A DNA stretch of 64,000 bases. Source: Bedellia somnulentella. Lineage: Eukaryota; Arthropoda; Insecta; Lepidoptera; Bedelliidae. The DNA lies in contig OY755173.1 in the NCBI GenBank assembly GCA_963576735.1, positions 17,950,873-18,014,872 of the forward strand, read 5' to 3'. The position numbers were made by a program, and so were the translations under genes. Positions 62,701 through 64,000 of the stretch are shown piece after piece. The stretch's first letter is position 1. Every line of letters begins with the position of its first letter. The notes under the pieces are model-generated. The model did no database searches. It had not been told where the DNA came from and saw only the letters and a list, made by a program, of their open reading frames with translations.

Positions 62701-64000
62701 CAGTGGCGGATTAACAGTATCCGAGGCCCTAAGCACAGAGCCTGTGTAGGCCCTCTATTGCTTAAATGGAAATGAAAATGGAAGGAATGGAATGAAAGGT
62801 AGAAAGTAAGAAATGAAAGTTCAACAAAATAGAATGTGTGGTAGGTATAATTTAAAACTTAAAACATTTTTTCCTTGCCTAAATCAGAGCAAACTCTGAG
62901 ATAACATCGTCGAAATTTATCTAACGAAGTATGTCTGCCTCAATACACATTAATGCTGAAGAACGAAGCTTGACTGGACGGAGTTTTGTTCTTTGCAGGT
63001 TTTTTAATCTTTTTTAGTTGTGAGAAGGATCGTTCAGCAGAGCAGTTAGTGATCATTAAGCTGTGAAGCCACTTCTATATTTGGGAAAACTCACTTTAGT
63101 TCATCTTTAATAATCATTTCATATAGATCGGAATGGGTGATCTTTGTTTCTGAAAATTCATATTTTATTCGAACATACTTGTAAAAATGATTTAATTCGC
63201 CGAGGAGTTTTCATTGAAATCTTCTGGGTAAGATTCTAAGAGCACTTCGGTATGTAAAGTTTTACAAAAGTGATGCTGATTACAAAACCATTTCGAGATA
63301 TTATGTTTTTAAAACATATTTTCTTGAAATTAAATCAAACAAAGCTAAGATGACCGTTATTTTAACAAAATACTGCAACAGTATTTGACCTTCAGCGTTG
63401 TTTCAAAGACAATCGTTTTTGCAGTTTATTATTAAAATATCGAAAATCATAGGTTTGTTAAGTATAATATCCTAATAATTTCATTTGAGATCACAAATTC
63501 GTGAAATGTTTTGCAATCAGCAACATTTTTATTAAACATTTCGCTTTATTTGCATGTCGCTACGTGATGTTTTCAATCGATGACGTCATTAAGTACAAAA
63601 GTTAATCAATCTTTGAAAAATCATAACTTTGCAATTACTCATTTAAAATGAAAAATATTCAAATGAATCTTTTATTTTCGTGTTTGCTATCGAATAAAAA
63701 TATTTAATAAATACCAAAAAAAGACTTTGCATACTTAATTGGATATCTTTTTCATATTCTGAACATGACTTATTTAGATCAGCAAGAAATGAAAACTTTT
63801 GTGAAACTTCGTGGTAGATGTAACCTCTCCTTTGCATTTCAGCATTAAGAGTGTCAATTATTATATTGAAAGTCTCAATGCGAAATTTGTTTCTAGGATT
63901 CAAAGCCAGTTCCTCTGCATTTCCATCGTTTACTTGTTTTTCCTAATTCGTCTTCGAGTTTCCTTATATTCCCCATTAGGAAAAACTTTTCATGTTGAAT
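62701..64000 (-). pseudogene. hAT-like transposase remnant (ZMYM1/hATC type), runs off the window
   Basis: The left terminus CAGTGGCGGATTAAC and nearby AGGCCCTAAGCACAGAGCCT are typical of a hAT-group end. On the minus strand, 63643-63990 encodes LALNPRNKFRIETFN, IIIDTLNAEMQRRGYIYHEV and SQKFSFLADLNKS, as in transposases related to zinc-finger MYM-type 1-like proteins. Nearer the terminus, 62890-63060 encodes MITNCSAERSFSQLKKIKN, then RTKLRPVKLRSSALMCIEAD, the conserved hATC dimerisation block. Several frameshifts and stops separate the segments. The catalytic N-terminal part lies outside the window. Confidence 0.75.

Overview
This window looks like euchromatic but repeat-choked DNA from an insect, most probably a moth or butterfly. 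The base composition is AT-rich. There are no operons, and only a few short stretches could be host exons. The mobile elements are of types familiar from Lepidoptera: Helitrons with TCTATA starts and CTAG ends, pogo and mariner transposases, PIF/Harbinger-type MITEs, tRNA-derived SINEs, RTE-like and jockey/CR1-like LINEs, and a hAT remnant. No viral genome, rRNA gene, CRISPR array or bacterial-style gene was seen.

Layout. 1-0.5 kb: the C-terminal end of a transposon-associated 'SGCDTTS' protein. 1.2-5.6 kb: a damaged LINE with an esterase-like ORF1 and an endonuclease/RT ORF2. 5.6-12.4 kb: SINEs, a tRNA-like fold-back repeat, Helitron fragments and LINE tails. 12.44-16.01 kb: a pogo-like transposon with a 550-codon transposase, TA-flanked inverted repeats and a Helitron inserted in its left part. 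19.2-23.25 kb: a nearly intact LINE with both ORFs. 24.4-24.7 kb: a small secreted-peptide gene with TATA and CRE motifs, the best candidate for a host gene. 26-34 kb: palindromic MITEs, a second Helitron and a decayed mariner. 34-61.3 kb: a dense field of one repeat, called family A here, mixed with tRNA-SINE copies. It is broken by a repeat-poor stretch at 42.0-44.8 kb that carries two promoter-like sites, and by a third Helitron inside an AT-rich palindrome (46.4-47.8 kb). 62.4-62.7 kb: a candidate first coding exon. 62.7 kb to the end: a hAT transposase remnant.

The main system is family A, about 250 bp long with about 40 full or partial copies. At least a dozen copies have clear 7-14 bp target-site duplications, and several are 5' truncated. 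Family A ends in the same kind of CCCC-loop-GGG hairpin followed by GTGAGTATATGTATG repeats as two other families here: the 3' ends of an RTE-like LINE (family C, which encodes the C-terminal end of its ORF) and a tRNA-derived SINE (family S1). The simplest reading is that one RTE-type LINE copies all three through a shared 3' tail. The region grew by repeated nested insertion. At 37.35-38.80 kb four layers can be dated relative to each other from their duplications.
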